Assembly (NCBI RefSeq): GCF_000275845.1
Contig: NW_006766885.1
Span: forward strand, 260,436-324,435
Length of the DNA: 64,000 nucleotides
Direction of reading: 5' to 3'
DNA from: Dichomitus squalens LYAD-421 SS1
Taxonomy: Eukaryota > Basidiomycota > Agaricomycetes > Polyporales > Polyporaceae
The notes beneath the pieces are model-generated. The model had not been told where the DNA came from. It ran no database searches and saw nothing but the letters and a program-made list of their open reading frames with translations. The position numbers were made by a program, and so were the translations under genes. Positions 1 through 12,186 of this stretch are shown here, piece after piece. The first letter of the stretch is position 1, and the number at the start of each line of letters is the position of its first letter.

Positions 1-1015
1 CCATCAGGCATGAGGAGACGGACGCGCAGAGTTGAGCCATCTTTGACTTGCTCGACGAGACCTGACCAACATTTGTCCAGTTAACAGGGGCACACGAACA
101 CGCGCGACGAGTTTGAATTCACCGTCAATCTGCTGACCCTTCCATTCAGTGATGAAGCCTTGCGAGTCCGAGGGCATCGTGTAGTGTGTCGCGTGCGCCT
201 GTATCCGGTGAAACGTCAAACCCACATTCCAGCACAAGCGCTCGTGCCCTCTCGCGCAAGACGTTGCACCTACGCACCTTAGGGCCATGCGGATTCCATA
301 CCCCTTTTCCAGCGGAACGCGCCTCGGCCTCAAGCTCTTTCTTGCGGACATCCTCTTCAGTGGGCTCGCGCTTGAGCTCCTTTAGCTTCGCCCAGCCATT
401 CTTGAGTAGTTCGGACGCGAGGTCGACCCCGTTAATCTCCGCCGTTCCGATGTCGCGCGGGACGTCGTCGCTGGGCGGCAGAGAGTGCGTGGATGTGAAC
501 GTGATAGGCTTCCCTACTGCGAGAGCGCGCAGGAATTCGCGTGACTCGAATGCCCAGTCCTGAGTTACACGCGTGCGGTACACGAGCGTGGGCAGGCAGG
601 GTCCGAGTGAGTCGCGCGCTCAGGGATTTGGACATGGAACCCACCTCGTCCTCGCGCGTCGATGTGCCCATGCGCGGTGCTTGGATATCAGCGAGGTGCA
701 GTACGCTAAGGAGCGCGCGTCAGGATCTCTCGCACACGACCGATAGTAACGGGACACACGAGCACGTACCGCTCCTTTGGGATCTGGCCCTGAGGCCCTG
801 GGGTTCCGCGCAAGACGAGGGAGTCACCGGAGATCACGGCTGGTTACTCGATGATGTTCAGGACACAGAGCGACAGAGACATGAGGGATGGATTCCATAC
901 ATTTCACAATCTAATATTTGACCCACGGTGCGTTTCCGAGAGCCTAAGATCAGTCACAGAGATCGTGAATGGCGCCCGCCAGTATGCGCAAGACGCTCAC
1001 CGCTTTCAAGGCCAT
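1..1015 (-). CDS. SND1: Staphylococcal-nuclease-domain protein 1 (Tudor-SN), N-terminal part
   Basis: Tudor-SN is a multifunctional RNA-binding and nuclease-fold protein with tandem SNase-like domains and a C-terminal Tudor domain. Reading right to left, the exons give SGDSLVLRG, then KERVLHLADIQAPRMGT, then PWAFESREFLRALAVG, GTAEINGVDLASELLKNGWA and GVWNP. These are the hallmarks of the first SN domain. After another intron come GFITEWKGQQIDGEF and VEQVKDGSTLRVRLLMPDG, the start of the second SN repeat. The gene is cut by the window start, so the later SN repeats and Tudor domain are missing here. A likely initiator is MALKA at about 1015, but the phase between that mini-exon and the next exon (acceptor near 844) does not join cleanly, so the 5' end is uncertain. 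At least four short introns are visible. Confidence 0.85.
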
Positions 1016-1883
1016 GGTTGAGGGCTAGATAGACCGGATAAGCTAGACGCAAGGCAGGAGACGGGGTAGATGATTGAGAATAGGTGGGAGGTTTGGACAG
1101 CTGTAATTCGGGGCCTGGCAGCGCTGGCAGACCGCACTTGCTTTTCTCGGCCACGTGGAATGGCCAGTAGATCCAGCTTTCCCACGTTGCATTTCCCTCA
1201 GCTCGCTGTCGTCCACAGCACGTCCATCGGGCTCGCCATCACCATGCCTTTCTACCAGCTCGTATGCATCGCTGCGCACTACCCTGAATATGTCCGCATC
1301 CTCTTCACGCTTGACTATGAGGACCCCAGCTGACGTCAAACGCAATGCATATAGAAACACATCAAGGATCTCGTTACCCGCGTTGCGTCGCATGTCTTGA
1401 AGGAGGGTGGTGTCGTGCGCAAACTTGACTCATGGGGCACATGCACTCTTCCCCAACGCATGCGGAGAAATAAGCAGTATCACACTATTGGCGAGTGCGT
1501 AACAATCCGTTCGTGTCAGCAGCAGCAGACCTGATACTGTTGCAGCTACTGGACCATGCAGTTCGATGCCTCGCCAACGACATTGCGTGGCTTGAACACC
1601 ATCATGCGACACGACCCTCGAGTCATCCGTTGGACTAACCTCAAAATCGGCGAGAAGGTGACCGATGTCAGACAGTTCGTGGAGAAGACTGTGGACAGAA
1701 TTTGATCCCACCACCACATGGCACTTGGTGCATGGCCCTTCAACCACTCTATATCTCCCGACTGGGGTCAACAATCTTTCATGTGGCCTGTGTGGGGCAT
1801 CGTCATTTGGCCTACAGGAATGTTACACTTATTGTATTATTGCCCTCTTAATCGCAACAGCTCTCGCACGCTATCATCCCACT
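1016..1883. other. Intergenic, no gene seen
   Basis: This is the gap between the 5' end of SND1 and the 3' end of the HAD hydrolase, both on the minus strand. Short open frames occur on both strands, but none shows a recognisable domain or a convincing exon chain. It presumably holds the SND1 promoter. Confidence 0.5.
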
Positions 1884-3084
1884 TCACCGTGTCGCATGAC
1901 CTTGCACCCGGTCCAACACGGAAAGCAAGCCCGGGATAACCTGGACGCCAGTCAAAATCTCTTCGGCTTCCTTTCGCTCCTCTTCGCCTTCCGGCCCAGG
2001 CCTTCGCACAAGCAGGGCCTGCAGCCCGCATGCCTTCGCGCCCTGGTAGTCACTAGTGGCAAGGACCCGGGGATTAGGACGTCATGTTCCCAGCAGGTAT
2101 CAATCTCCGAGAGACTGGAGGCGCTACGCACCAGTCTAGCTCGTCCCCGACATGCATCGTTTCCTCAGGCTTGGCACTTAGACGCTCGCAAGCGCGTTGG
2201 AATATCTCGCACGAGGGCTTCTCGATGCCCTCCTCTTCGCTTAGAAGCAGGGTGTCGAGGAAATGCATGACGCCGAGGTCTTCAATCACAGCTCCTGTGT
2301 GCACACGAGGCCGTTATCAACATCCGGGGGCGTCCCAGGCTGCTCGCTCGCGAACTTACTCATTCGCGCATCTGTGTTGCTGATGACTCCGATGCGGACG
2401 TTGAGCTGTCTAAGCCGCTGAACTGCATACAGTAAGCATGCCGGCATCGATAAAGTTAGAGTTCAAAGGTCCCAAGGTGGCTGGGACGAAGCGGTGGTAG
2501 CGCACGTACATGTGGGAAGTGTATCATCGAAGAGCTTGTACCCCTCCCTTGAGCTGAAGCGCTTTAGCAGCCGCGGGACGATCTCGCCAACAGAACCATC
2601 GACCGCTGAAGAGACCCAGACCTTGTCATCATGCGCTCTTTGAACCGTGTGTGCAGTGTGTGGCACGAGGCGTTGCACGCACCTTGCGCGTCCGCCCCCG
2701 CACCTATCGCGGTTCTCCTGATCACATCTCCCCACCACTCTTCTGCTCCGCCACGATACACGGGTTGTTCGTGCTGCACCTGCTTGAGAGCTTCGAATAA
2801 GATGGCATCCGCGTTTCGTTGGGAGAGATCGAAGCGAGACGGTCGGATAGCGATGTGCGCAAGGTGAACGACAGGGGTATACATCGGCGAAGATTTCAGC
2901 GAGGCCAGCACGAGGAGACTGCGAACATCATGCTGTATGTACCGGTGTTGAAAGAGCGTTTGAGCGCGTCAGGATCGAGCACACCCAGGTATGGCTCGAA
3001 CGTCTGTGAGTACTGGACGTAGATGGGGAGACGGGGAGTAATGATCGTGTGCAGTGCGTCAAACGTTACAAGTCGGATAGCCAT
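1884..3084 (-). CDS. HAD-like hydrolase (HDHD3 type)
   Basis: Haloacid-dehalogenase-superfamily protein, probably a small-molecule phosphatase of unknown substrate. The start MAIRLVTFDALHTII carries the expected HAD motif I position (FDAL, where many active members have DxD or DVxxT). The cap region follows with FEPYLGVLDPDALKRSF and EEWWGDVIRRT. The C-terminal core has IEKPSCEIFQRACER (motif III Lys) and MHVGDELDW (motif IV), then GAKACGLQALLVRRPGPEG up to the stop at 1884. Exons are separated by short introns; the first donor is at 2942. The order of motifs and the length (about 270-290 aa) match HDHD3-like proteins. The first catalytic Asp is present, but the second Asp of DxD is replaced by Leu, so activity cannot be assumed. 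Confidence 0.75.
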
Positions 3085-3520
3085 GGGGTTAACAAGTTCG
3101 CTCGGTGGTCGGAGTGCTTGGAGTCGCGGAGGTCGGCAAGAACCCTGTGATCGGCGACGGCCGACCCAGAGTTACACAGTGCGTAGTTTCGGCCAACCGG
3201 ACCGGGATTACACACCACCATTTCTTGGTCGTCAGGACGCGGCTGCAGATGACAGGGAGGTCTTAAACCTCATGCATTCAATCTAGCCCTCAACAGTCGC
3301 GAATCTCAGACAAGACCAAGCAATGAGTCCAGCTGAGAAGTACGTCCCTTTCACACGACGTCCTGCCGCGGTGTGATGTTTGACCATTGTTCAGCTTGCA
3401 ACTCAACTAAAACCCCAACAAATTCGTGCATAGTATGATACGATAGTACATGTTGGATGAAGTCCATAGGTATACTCACGTAAAACACGCATCCCCACAA
3501 TTCCCTGGATCCTCCACGCC
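3085..3520. other. Intergenic, no gene seen
   Basis: About 435 bases between the GNAT stop and the HAD start codon. Nothing recognisable is seen; it should contain the HAD gene promoter on the minus strand and the GNAT 3' UTR. Confidence 0.5.
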
Positions 3521-4168
3521 TCAAATCCCGTACACCGACAAATCAGTGTCCGCACCCGGCGAGACCCACACAGCAGCTTCATCTCCCCCAAACTCAACGA
3601 GCGTGTGAACACCGCAGTCCTGAAACCCAAGGCTCCTGAAAAGCTCATTCGAGCCCGCGTTCTTGGGGCCCGTGAACCCCAGCGCGACGTCCAACCCGCG
3701 CTCGCGCTTCGCCCACGCCAGGAGCGTCTGCGCCGCCTCCCTGGCGTACCCCTTCCGCATCTCCTCCGGGAGGATCGCGAACCCGAGGTCCGGCGCCTTG
3801 TACGCCGTCGGGCTCGTCCCGCGCAGGAGCGACACCGTCCCGATCAGCTTCGCCCGCGGGAGCTTCTCCTGGAACGGCACGTCTGCGTCCGCGTCTGCGT
3901 CCGCGTCTGCGGGGGCGGCGTCGGCCGGCTTGAGGCTGACGAGGAAGATCCCGTAGCCGTTGCGCTCGTGGGCGGCGGCGAAGGTCGCGAGGCGCGTGCG
4001 GGCGGCCTCGCGGTCCTTGATGGACGTGCCTGCGCCGCCGGTCGCGTCGCGGATGAACTCGGGGGAGTTCCAGAGCTCGACGAGGAAGTCGCAGTGCGTG
4101 TCGAGGGCTGGCTGGAAGTATGACAGGTACAGGCGGGGAGACTCGATATAGAAGTTGGGGTCCGTCAT
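3521..4168 (-). CDS. GNAT-family N-acetyltransferase (RimJ/RimL-like)
   Basis: A single-exon protein of 215 aa. It starts MTDPNFYIESPRLYLSYF, the usual beta1 start of RimJ/RimL-type acetyltransferases ('TPRLxLR' class). It continues with LIGTVSLLRG, then PDLGFAILPEEMRKGYAREAA, in which the segment around RKGYA is the acetyl-CoA pyrophosphate-binding Q/RxxGxG/A loop, and ends with NAGSNELFRSLGFQDCG. It probably acetylates an amino group of a small molecule or protein N-terminus; the substrate cannot be told. An upstream in-frame Met at 4360 is possible, but the 4168 start fits the family. The loop before LIGTVS contains an Asp-Ala repeat encoded by a 12-bp tandem repeat. Confidence 0.8.
   Translation of the reverse strand: MTDPNFYIESPRLYLSYFQPALDTHCDFLVELWNSPEFIRDATGGAGTSIKDREAARTRLATFAAAHERNGYGIFLVSLKPADAAPADADADADADVPFQEKLPRAKLIGTVSLLRGTSPTAYKAPDLGFAILPEEMRKGYAREAAQTLLAWAKRERGLDVALGFTGPKNAGSNELFRSLGFQDCGVHTLVEFGGDEAAVWVSPGADTDLSVYGI
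3882..3911. repeat. 12-bp tandem repeat inside GNAT gene
   Basis: About two and a half copies of gtctgcgtccgc, read on the minus strand as alternating Asp and Ala codons. It lies in a surface loop of the acetyltransferase and would be expected to vary in length between strains (inference). Confidence 0.7.
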
Positions 4169-7100
4169 GATGGCGTTCTTCAGTGAAGGCTTAGGCTGCG
4201 GTCGTGGGCGCGAGTTGTCGCCGAGGAGGTGTGCGTGGTATCGACGAGCGATGAACCTGATGGGCGACACAGATTCAGATAAGTCACAAGCCGTTACGGT
4301 GAATCCGAACTCCGCGAACGTGTTAACTGTTCGGCGTCCTAGAGGATGAATCGACGACATTTGTCAGTTGGCGGTCCGTTAGCTACTAGCATCAGAAAAA
4401 CCTGCACAGGTCTTAGAGTGCCGAGTAAGACCTTTCAGAGCTCTAAGAGCTGCCTTGTAAGGGAACTTAGGAGCCGCCTGGGCTAGGCGACTTGGGGCGA
4501 GGCGTCTACGCACCGCCACCCAGTAGCGCGCAAGACCTCTAGGACTCGTTTAAGAGGTTGGATTGTGTCACCGACACCACGTGCACAAAGCGTCCACAAG
4601 CCACCAGAGCTCTGATACAGGATTTCGGGTAGCCATGGATGCTCTCTACCGGATTTGAAGGAGAACCGACGCCGGAGCACCGCAGGATGCAGAGCGCAAG
4701 TTGGCGGGAGGCGCCATTTAAGACTTTTCAGTACTCAGAGATTGTCGGTTTTACTGATTAGTACGTAGGTGGAGGTCGCCTGGCTACTGGCAGATACTCA
4801 CCTATTGACGATGGCAGTCCGAAGTTGCGATTCCGAGGAGGTGGTACTCGCTGTCGAGCGCGACTTTGTATGGGGGCTGGTGTCATGGTTACCGGTCAGT
4901 CGTACTCTTAGATGACTTGGCGTGACTGACTGCGGTCATCCGGTCCCGCTGTCAATAGAGTCAGGAGTCAGAACAGCACACTCGCATTCAGAACACGATA
5001 GTCAGAACAGCGGCTAATGCATGACCCAAGAAAACAATATGTCACAACCCTCACCGTCGACGCGCCCGAGCATGATCAGATGTGCATCATGATACATCGG
5101 AACGGGCGTCTGAAAGCCCTTGAGCGCTCCAGCACTCAATACCGTCTTCCAGCGTTACATGGAACGTCCAAGCAGATCTGTCAGCAAGGACGCGTTAGAG
5201 TGAAGCTCTGCTGACGATCCGTGATAAAAAGCACAGCTTGTGGACCATCCGCGCCTCCGCGCTCTCCTGCGGCCTTTCTTCCCCGTTGTTGCGACTACCA
5301 ACCCGAACGCTAGGTCGCTGAGCGGCGGCGCAGCCAAATGCAACCAAGGGGCTGCGGAACACTTGTTTCAGGAAAAATCACTCGTGGTACGATGTCCTCG
5401 CCACAGCATGATGGGGCTAGGCATAGTGATTCATTTTCATCATAAGCAGCGCCGAACATCACATTATCGACGCCAATGAACAAGGCATGGAGCTTGATGG
5501 CACCGTTCATGCCTGGGACTCTCACAAGCGGGAAAGCCGCAGAACCTGTCCCGACTCGGCTGCATCTCCGTCCAGCCATATGCATGGGGCGAGAACCGCG
5601 AAATGAATCGACATGTTGTCTCGGATATGTTTCAATTTGCCATCTTCGGAAGCGGTTGATGAAACATGGTGGCGGTGCTTTTGTGAGGCCACGTTGAAGG
5701 TAGAAGCGCAGACTTGACCGATGGTCCTCGGCAGACGGTATCATGGGTAAAGCGAAACAAGTTGTATGGCGCGAAGAGTGTCCACGCGCGATCCTATATC
5801 GCGCAGAATGAACGTCGGCGCCAGTAAGCTTCGTGAGCCTGCAACGGGGGGAATTTTCACGTTGGGCCACGCCCGTGCACGTAACTCAATGCCCCATGAC
5901 GTCCATGCGAACGGGCACGGTGCTGAGAGCGATGGGCGTGGTGGCGCCGCAGCAAACCTTGCGACCTCCGGTTGCACCATCGGCCATCCATGACATCGCC
6001 CTGCATGCGTGCCCCTCACAGTCAATCTGACTTGCAGTTCCGGGGGTAACCCTGAGCGGCGATGAGGACGAGCGAGGGTATCACGACCCTTGCGCGGGTA
6101 CAGCGCGCGGGGGGGGGTGAGGGGGCCTGCCGACTACCGAAAGGGAAAGTAGATCCCGTGCCTCTCGCTATACTGGCAGGCGTCTTGCCGACGGCGGACG
6201 AGCCTGAGCGAGGGGAAGACAGGCTGATTGACGAGTGGGCGCGCTATAGATGAGATCCGGGGGCTTGGATCTTGGGAGGGGCAGCTTGCCGCCCGGGGGA
6301 GGCGTCGAGGAAGTCGGTTGCTTACTTGAATGAGAACGAGAGCGTGGCCACGAGGGGTCGCACGCTAACCGGGTGGTCGCCATGGTGCTGTCAAAACTTA
6401 TGAAGTAGTTGCATCCTTTGTACGTAGAGTTGCGCAAGCGGTATCGAAGACGAGGGTGGGGCGCCCGACGGACGATCGAGTGGTGTTGCATGACACGCCC
6501 AGGGGCCAGACTCGCAGGCAGCTGGAAGAGGCGTTGACTCTTGCTCTGAGCCTAGTGCCACGGATTGTCCAGACAATTTTTCAGGCCCAGGCTCTGGGGA
6601 AGTTTGGCACGCGCAAGGTTCCAAGGGCTAGACGGCATGCATTCTATCGGGGTTGACTTGCGGACAAGAACATACGTACTCAGGGTCTATTGCGGCTTGG
6701 TTTTAGGGAGTCGCTTTCCTATATCTGCCGTCGGCGGGACTATCGTCTGGAGCAAGGGCTTGGCAGTCGCGGCGGTCGTCACCTGTATGCGGCGTGTGCT
6801 AGGGCAGATCTGTAAGATCGTTCGGGACAATGAAAGCAAAGGTATGCCGGAGAATTCTTACCGTTTGCGGCAGGTTCTACGTACCACACATGCCCCTGTC
6901 GAGACGTGGGAGGGTGGATGCGAGACACGTTGCATGCGACGGAGGACGCAGAGCACTCTGTACTATTTCGTTGCGAACAGAGGGGAAATCGAGGGGCAGG
7001 TAGACACCGATCACAAACTGTCTGTCTAGAAGCCCTCGTTGGAGACATAGGCCGTGACACAGCGTGAATTCGGGTCGCATTTGAGATGCGGCGCAGAAGA

Positions 7101-8313
7101 AGCGGCGGGCCGCCACTGGCATTCCCGCCGAGGATGTAGAAGGAAACAAGTCTCCTTGAAGAATGGACGACGTGAGCCGACGTCAGATCCAGAGAGTGCT
7201 GTAAGAACTGGGTGCGCGGATCGATCGAGAACCGCATGGCACGGCGTGGACGCGCTGAGACTGAATTGAGTAAGTCCGCGAACCAGAGCCCTTGAACGTT
7301 CGCGGTGACCACGGCGCACCGCTGGCGAAAAGGCACATCGCACAGAGGCTTCAACGCCGGGTAGGAACACGCGTCGAAAAGCAGCTTTCCGAGGTGTGCA
7401 GAGGGCGGCCAAAGATGTGGAGGACTGCACGGAATTGGAAGGCTTCGTTCGTGGCGTGGGAAATTGTGCCAGGCCGCTTCGTTGGGGATGGTTCCGAGCG
7501 ATGTATTCCTCCTGTCGACGGTCTGACGCTCGCTTGTGTTTCCTGTCATGAATCTGACGGCTGGCTATGAATAGGCCCCCAGTGGCTGGGTATGTTCGTG
7601 TAAGCCTTGGGCTCTGGCTCTGACGCTGATGTGTTTGAATGCTGTCCGTTGCAACAATTTGCAGCTCCCGCTGCCCAAATCGCCGGTGGGAGGCTGCAGG
7701 CTCCGCGGATGTATCGTCTGCGATGCGATCGCAGTCACCTGTATTAGACAGGGTGGAACGCTGGGCCGTGATGGTGAATGCTGTTTGCCATGGAGAATGG
7801 CGCTGGGACATGGCTGGCTGGCTGGAGGAGGGGTTGTCCGTTAAGATCGGTATGGGCAAGGTCGACGGCCGAGAACGTGCAGGGGTTGCTGTCACCGGAG
7901 AACACCGCCAGAGCCAGAGCAGACAGCCGTGGACCTGGGAGCGGACATGGGCGCCTCGGGTGTCTGGATAGGGAGCGGAAGGGGGTCTGCCATGCTGGGA
8001 GCGGTGACGTCCGATGTGCAGCCCATATGGCAGGGCGCGCGAAGAGCGGGCGAGCGCGGTTTCTGCCTGAACTCGTTCCGGTCGCGTCAGGATCCGCGAG
8101 CTGCTCGCCATGCATGTCCCCGGCCGTCGATGCCCTCACCGCTTGCCACTCCGAGTCGCTCGCTCGCGCTCGAGGCGGCTTCCCTCGTGGGCTTCGACTG
8201 CATCTGCTGGGGGTACCGGCGTGGAGGAGACGTCCGAACTCTTCGTCTGACTTCTGTCGTGGCTCTCGTTCTGCCATGCAGCTCCGTCGTCCGCTCAGAA
8301 GCACCTCTCCGTG
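4169..8313. other. Gene-poor 4-kb stretch
   Basis: No gene could be supported. Long open frames exist, for example minus 7026-8111 and minus 5310-5870, but they lack recognisable domains, start/stop context or splice continuity. A short piece near 5400-5530 on the minus strand (GMNGAIKLHALFIGVDN) reads somewhat like coding sequence and may be a gene relic. The right part, from about 7800, probably contains the promoter of the Mei2-like gene. Confidence 0.4.
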
Positions 8314-8321
8314 ATATAAAA
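8314..8321 (+). promoter_or_regulatory. TATA-like box of the Mei2-like gene
   Basis: The sequence atataaaa lies about 280 bases upstream of the proposed ATG at 8597. It is followed by a strongly CT-rich leader (about 8340-8590), the pattern usual for fungal core promoters and 5' UTRs. The transcription start is inferred, not seen. Confidence 0.45.
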
Positions 8322-8596
8322 CGCGCCGCTGCTGCGCCCGGCCCCCAGCCTCTTGATCTCGCGCTACCAGTCGTTCTTGGCCGCGTCATCCTCCTCTTGT
8401 CTGCTCTTGCTCTGCCATCTGCTGCTCCGACCGCTGCAGGCTTATTCGGCTGCCCCCTTTGCCTATCTTCGCACGCGTCGCCCCTCCATCCTCCCTGCCC
8501 ATCATCGTCGACTATTGCTTCCTCCTTGCCCTCGTTCCCTCCACCCGCTCATGGATCTGCACGCTGTACCATTCCCTACCACTCATCAGCCGGAAG

Positions 8597-11500
8597 ATGT
8601 TCGTACCGCCTCGTTTGCTCAGCAATCCATCATCTTCACACGTTACACTAACGCCCGTCATACATTCAGTCCCTCTTCATCGACAAAAGGCCCTCGGTGC
8701 CCCCCCGCCTCCATTCCACTCCTTCCTTGCCAAACCTCTGGTCAGCTAACCTCCTATATGCGCGCGCTCTGGCTCGATTTGATCTGTTGACGCATCGCAC
8801 AGGCTTCCCCATCATTACGGTTCTCTGTCGCCTTCTCTTCCTCTCCAGGGCTCTGCCAGACACCGCCCCCACCTTCGTCCTCTAGACCTGGCGTCTTCAC
8901 CGTCTTCCTCGCCGACTAAAAAGGACGGCCCTTCACATCTTGCTCGCCGCCCGCCCTCCCTTCTCACGCCTCCGCTGACGCCGTCCTCGTCTTTCAACGG
9001 AACCTCCAACGATACCCCCTTCACTCCCCCAGATCCTCATTCTCCGTCGCGCTGGGCCAGTTCCACCGACCGTGATCACACTTATACCCTGATCCATCCC
9101 TCATATTCCGCCGGCTCCAAGACATACATGACCACGCCGACGACTGCTGCGCATGATGTCGGTTACCTCACCCCAACCAGTGCCCGCTCTCAGTCCCTTT
9201 CCTCTGACGACGGTACGGGTAAAGTCCAAACCCCGAGCGCCGCACAGGATGTGTCCACTTTGGCGACCGGACTCGCTAGCGTCGATATAACTCCCAGAGA
9301 TGAACGGACTTGCGTAGTGGTCGGTTTGGACGAGGCGCCTGTCTTCGACTTGGAAATCGGTGAAGCGACGTCCGATAAGCCTACGCGTCTGGTTCTTGTA
9401 TGTGCAGCCTTCGAAATCCTCGTATACGCGCATTGAACGACGTCTGGATTGTTGCAGATTCGCAACGTGTCATCGACAGCGTCGGCTACCGTTCTGCGTG
9501 AAGCTTTTTCTGGGATCGGGGACATCAAAGGCATCCTCGCCCGTTTCCAATACCCCCATGGCGTTGTGATTTTGGCGTTTTACGACTCCAGGGACGCGAC
9601 GCGGGCTCTGCGGCAGATCTCAGCCAATCAAATACCAACGCTTGGCGATGCCCGTTTGTCAGCTGCGTTTGTATCTCCTGCTGATGTGGAAAGGGTAGGA
9701 AAGTCGCGCTACTCGAGATCGCCACCACTGACTCCTCGTTTAGCTCACGGGGAAGTCCGAATTCCTGGCTGAACTGGACGGCTCTTTTTTCGTCACGGTG
9801 GAAGCGCGGTCCGTTGCTCCAAGAGACGTGCAGAATTTGCTGGCATCTTTCGGAGAGCTAGCATCTTTTGACGGTGCGGGAACCGACCCTCACGATCAGG
9901 TTAGCGGCGGTCCGTGGTTATGTTACTCCCAAAAGTTCTCACGCATCTCTTGTAGACTTTCCATGTGGACTATCATGATTGCAGAGACGCCGCGAGTGCA
10001 TATAAGGCACTCAACAATCGGACGATTTTCGGTGCCCGCCTTACCCTCGTTTCCAACAAGGACGTTTTGACCCACCCTGTTCGGCTGATGCAAGGCGCTG
10101 CCCGCAGTATGGTAAGATTGCCTGCCGTCCTGATGGTCGAACACTTTCTGATACGTTGCTCAGCAGGAGAGCGAGCTGCAGCGTGATATGGAAGGTTAGT
10201 CGTACTCTACTTCATCCGACATCAGAGCGTGGGTAACTCATCTCCCTGTTCGCGACCCGCTGTAGGTCGTTCGCGTCCTCGGAGCATGAGCGTCAGTGAA
10301 GGCGTGGGCACCCCGGATGCGGCGCGGAAACTGAATAAGACTAAGGACATTTCCCAAGACCATGGACGCCGCTCCTCGAATGACCTCTTCTTCGACGCCA
10401 TTGGCAAGGTATCGCTACTATGTTCCCTCGAAGTTACTCCAGGTCTGACGGCCACGGCGTCCCTGCCATGCAGGGTTTAGACTCCTCTCACGCCGCGTCC
10501 CTCCGTCCCCGTAGTATCAGTGCGAGCGCCGAGAACTTCGCAAGCAACGTCGGGATGCAACCGCCTGGAGGCGGATACATGACCCCTGGCCCTGCTTATC
10601 CGTACGCAGAGCCTCCTTATGGCTACGGTCATCCCCTGCAAGTCCAGGTTCCTTCCATGTATCCCGCTCATTCATACCCTTATCCGGTATATGGTCACGA
10701 CGTGGGGATGTACGGCCCCGAAGTCGAAGGTTTGAACTGGACGTACACTGGCGCTCATCCACGCCAAGTCGACTACTATCTCCCATCAGTCCCCCGGCCC
10801 CCAGTATATGCACATGCACAACCAGTCGCATCGATCAGTGGCACGTCCGTGAGGATGGGTCAGCAGCCACTCGCAGCCGGACCCGGTGATCGCACGACGT
10901 CCCACACCAACGGACACCACGAGCCAACCCAGACCGCGTCTAGTAATGACGGGTTTGACAATTCGCTGGGAGGACCACGCGCTCCTGGGGCGAAGAATGT
11001 CCTTGACATCCAAGCAATCGAGAGCGGGATCGACACGCGGACAACTGTTATGATCAAGAATATCCCGAACAAGATGACCGATAGGGACCTCAAGAATTTC
11101 ATTGACAGGGTATGCCCCCGGCGCATCGACTTCATGTATCTCCGCATGGACTTCCAGAATGGTGCGTAATCGACACGGTGTCTATCATGCTGCCGCGGGC
11201 TTGACACGAGGCATTAGGATGTAATGTCGGTTATGCGTTCGTCAACTTCATTACCGTGCAAGATCTCCTGCAGTTCGCCAAGACGCAGATAGGTGTCAAG
11301 TGGTACGTACCTTGTGAACGGGAGCGACAACGTGACATCAACGTTGTGCTGTCAGGAATATGTATTCCAGCGAGAAGACCCTGCAGATGTGCTACGCGAC
11401 GTACCAGTAAGTCTAGTTTCACTCGCTACGATCAGAATATCTAACATTTTACACTCCTGTCCAGGGGTAAGGAGTCACTCGTCGAGAAGTTCAAAAACTC

Positions 11501-11726
11501 CTGCATTATGGACGAGAAAGAGGCGTGGCGCCCCAAGATCTATCACTCGGACGGTCCTAATCAGGGGCTCCCTGAACCTTTCCCTCCACCAACCCATCTA
11601 CGTCGTAAGGAGCGGAGTCAACACAACCGTGGTGCGCTCTTCGTTCCTGGCACTCACCACCAGCCTTCAGGCGGCGGCGGCCTATACCATCATCGTCCGC
11701 ATCCCCCTCGCATGTCCGGCCGCTAG
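8597..11726 (+). CDS. mei2: Mei2-like RNA-binding protein (three RRMs)
   Basis: RNA-binding protein of the Mei2 family, which drives the switch to meiosis in fission yeast and is widespread in plants and fungi. Exon 1 (8597-8740) joins exon 2 (8849-9397) in phase 0, giving a Ser/Pro-rich N-terminus. Exon 3 (9458-9694) holds RRM1 (RNVSSTASATVLREAFSGIG). Exons 4 and 5 (9744-9899 and from 9956) hold RRM2 (FVTVEARSVAPRDVQNLL; FGARLTLVSNKDV). A long Tyr/Pro-rich linker is encoded from about 10,440. The C-terminal RRM3 is the signature: TTVMIKNIPNKMTDRDL, IDFMYLRMDF, GYAFVNFITVQDL, then WRPKIYHSDGPNQGLPEPFP. The tail, rich in His, Gly and Pro, ends at 11726. About nine introns. Mei2 is controlled by the Pat1/Ran1 kinase in S. 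pombe, and a kinase of that family lies at 43.6-47.1 kb. Confidence 0.93.
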
Positions 11727-12186
11727 TCGGCTGCCATTTCCGCCCTTTCGCAAGCAATTTCTCGTAGTTTTCCCATGCACGCGCCAGCAAACCGAATCGC
11801 TTCTCCGCACCCCAACCATCAAGAGCTCTCTGCGCAGTTAGATCGAAATCGGACTTCTGTATGTTGTATGTACTAATGGGCTTCTTTGACTCCTGCTGCT
11901 CGTCGTTCCTGCCCTGTCGCTCGCTCTGTCGTCGCTCCTCTCTCCATACTGACATGTCATATGCTGAATTGCTTTCCACCATCGCATCTGTCCGTAGTCA
12001 TCGCGTTATCTTTTCTTAACATATATACCATGTTTATTTACTTGCCTTCTGTCCGCCGTTCTGCAGTATTTCAGTGTAGCTCCTTATTTCCGACGTGCAT
12101 ATCGGCCGTGCATCACCCATTTTCATGCTTAATATTACTGGTTTTCCAGCGGGTTGCTCAATTGGCACTGGTGCTTAGCGACCTTT
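11727..12186. other. Convergent 3' intergenic region
   Basis: Lies between the stop of the Mei2-like gene and the 3' end of a putative minus-strand gene. AT content rises here, as expected for 3' UTRs. No coding signal was found. Confidence 0.5.

Noticed and set aside
5310..5870. Minus-strand frame of 186 codons with GMNGAIKLHALFIGVDN
   Set aside because: A short part reads like protein, but the rest does not and no exon chain could be built; kept only as a possible relic.
7026..8111. Uninterrupted minus-strand frame of 361 codons
   Set aside because: Composition is Arg/Ser/Pro-rich without domain pattern, the frame lies in the Mei2-like promoter region, and there is no start context or splice support. 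Probably chance in GC-rich DNA.
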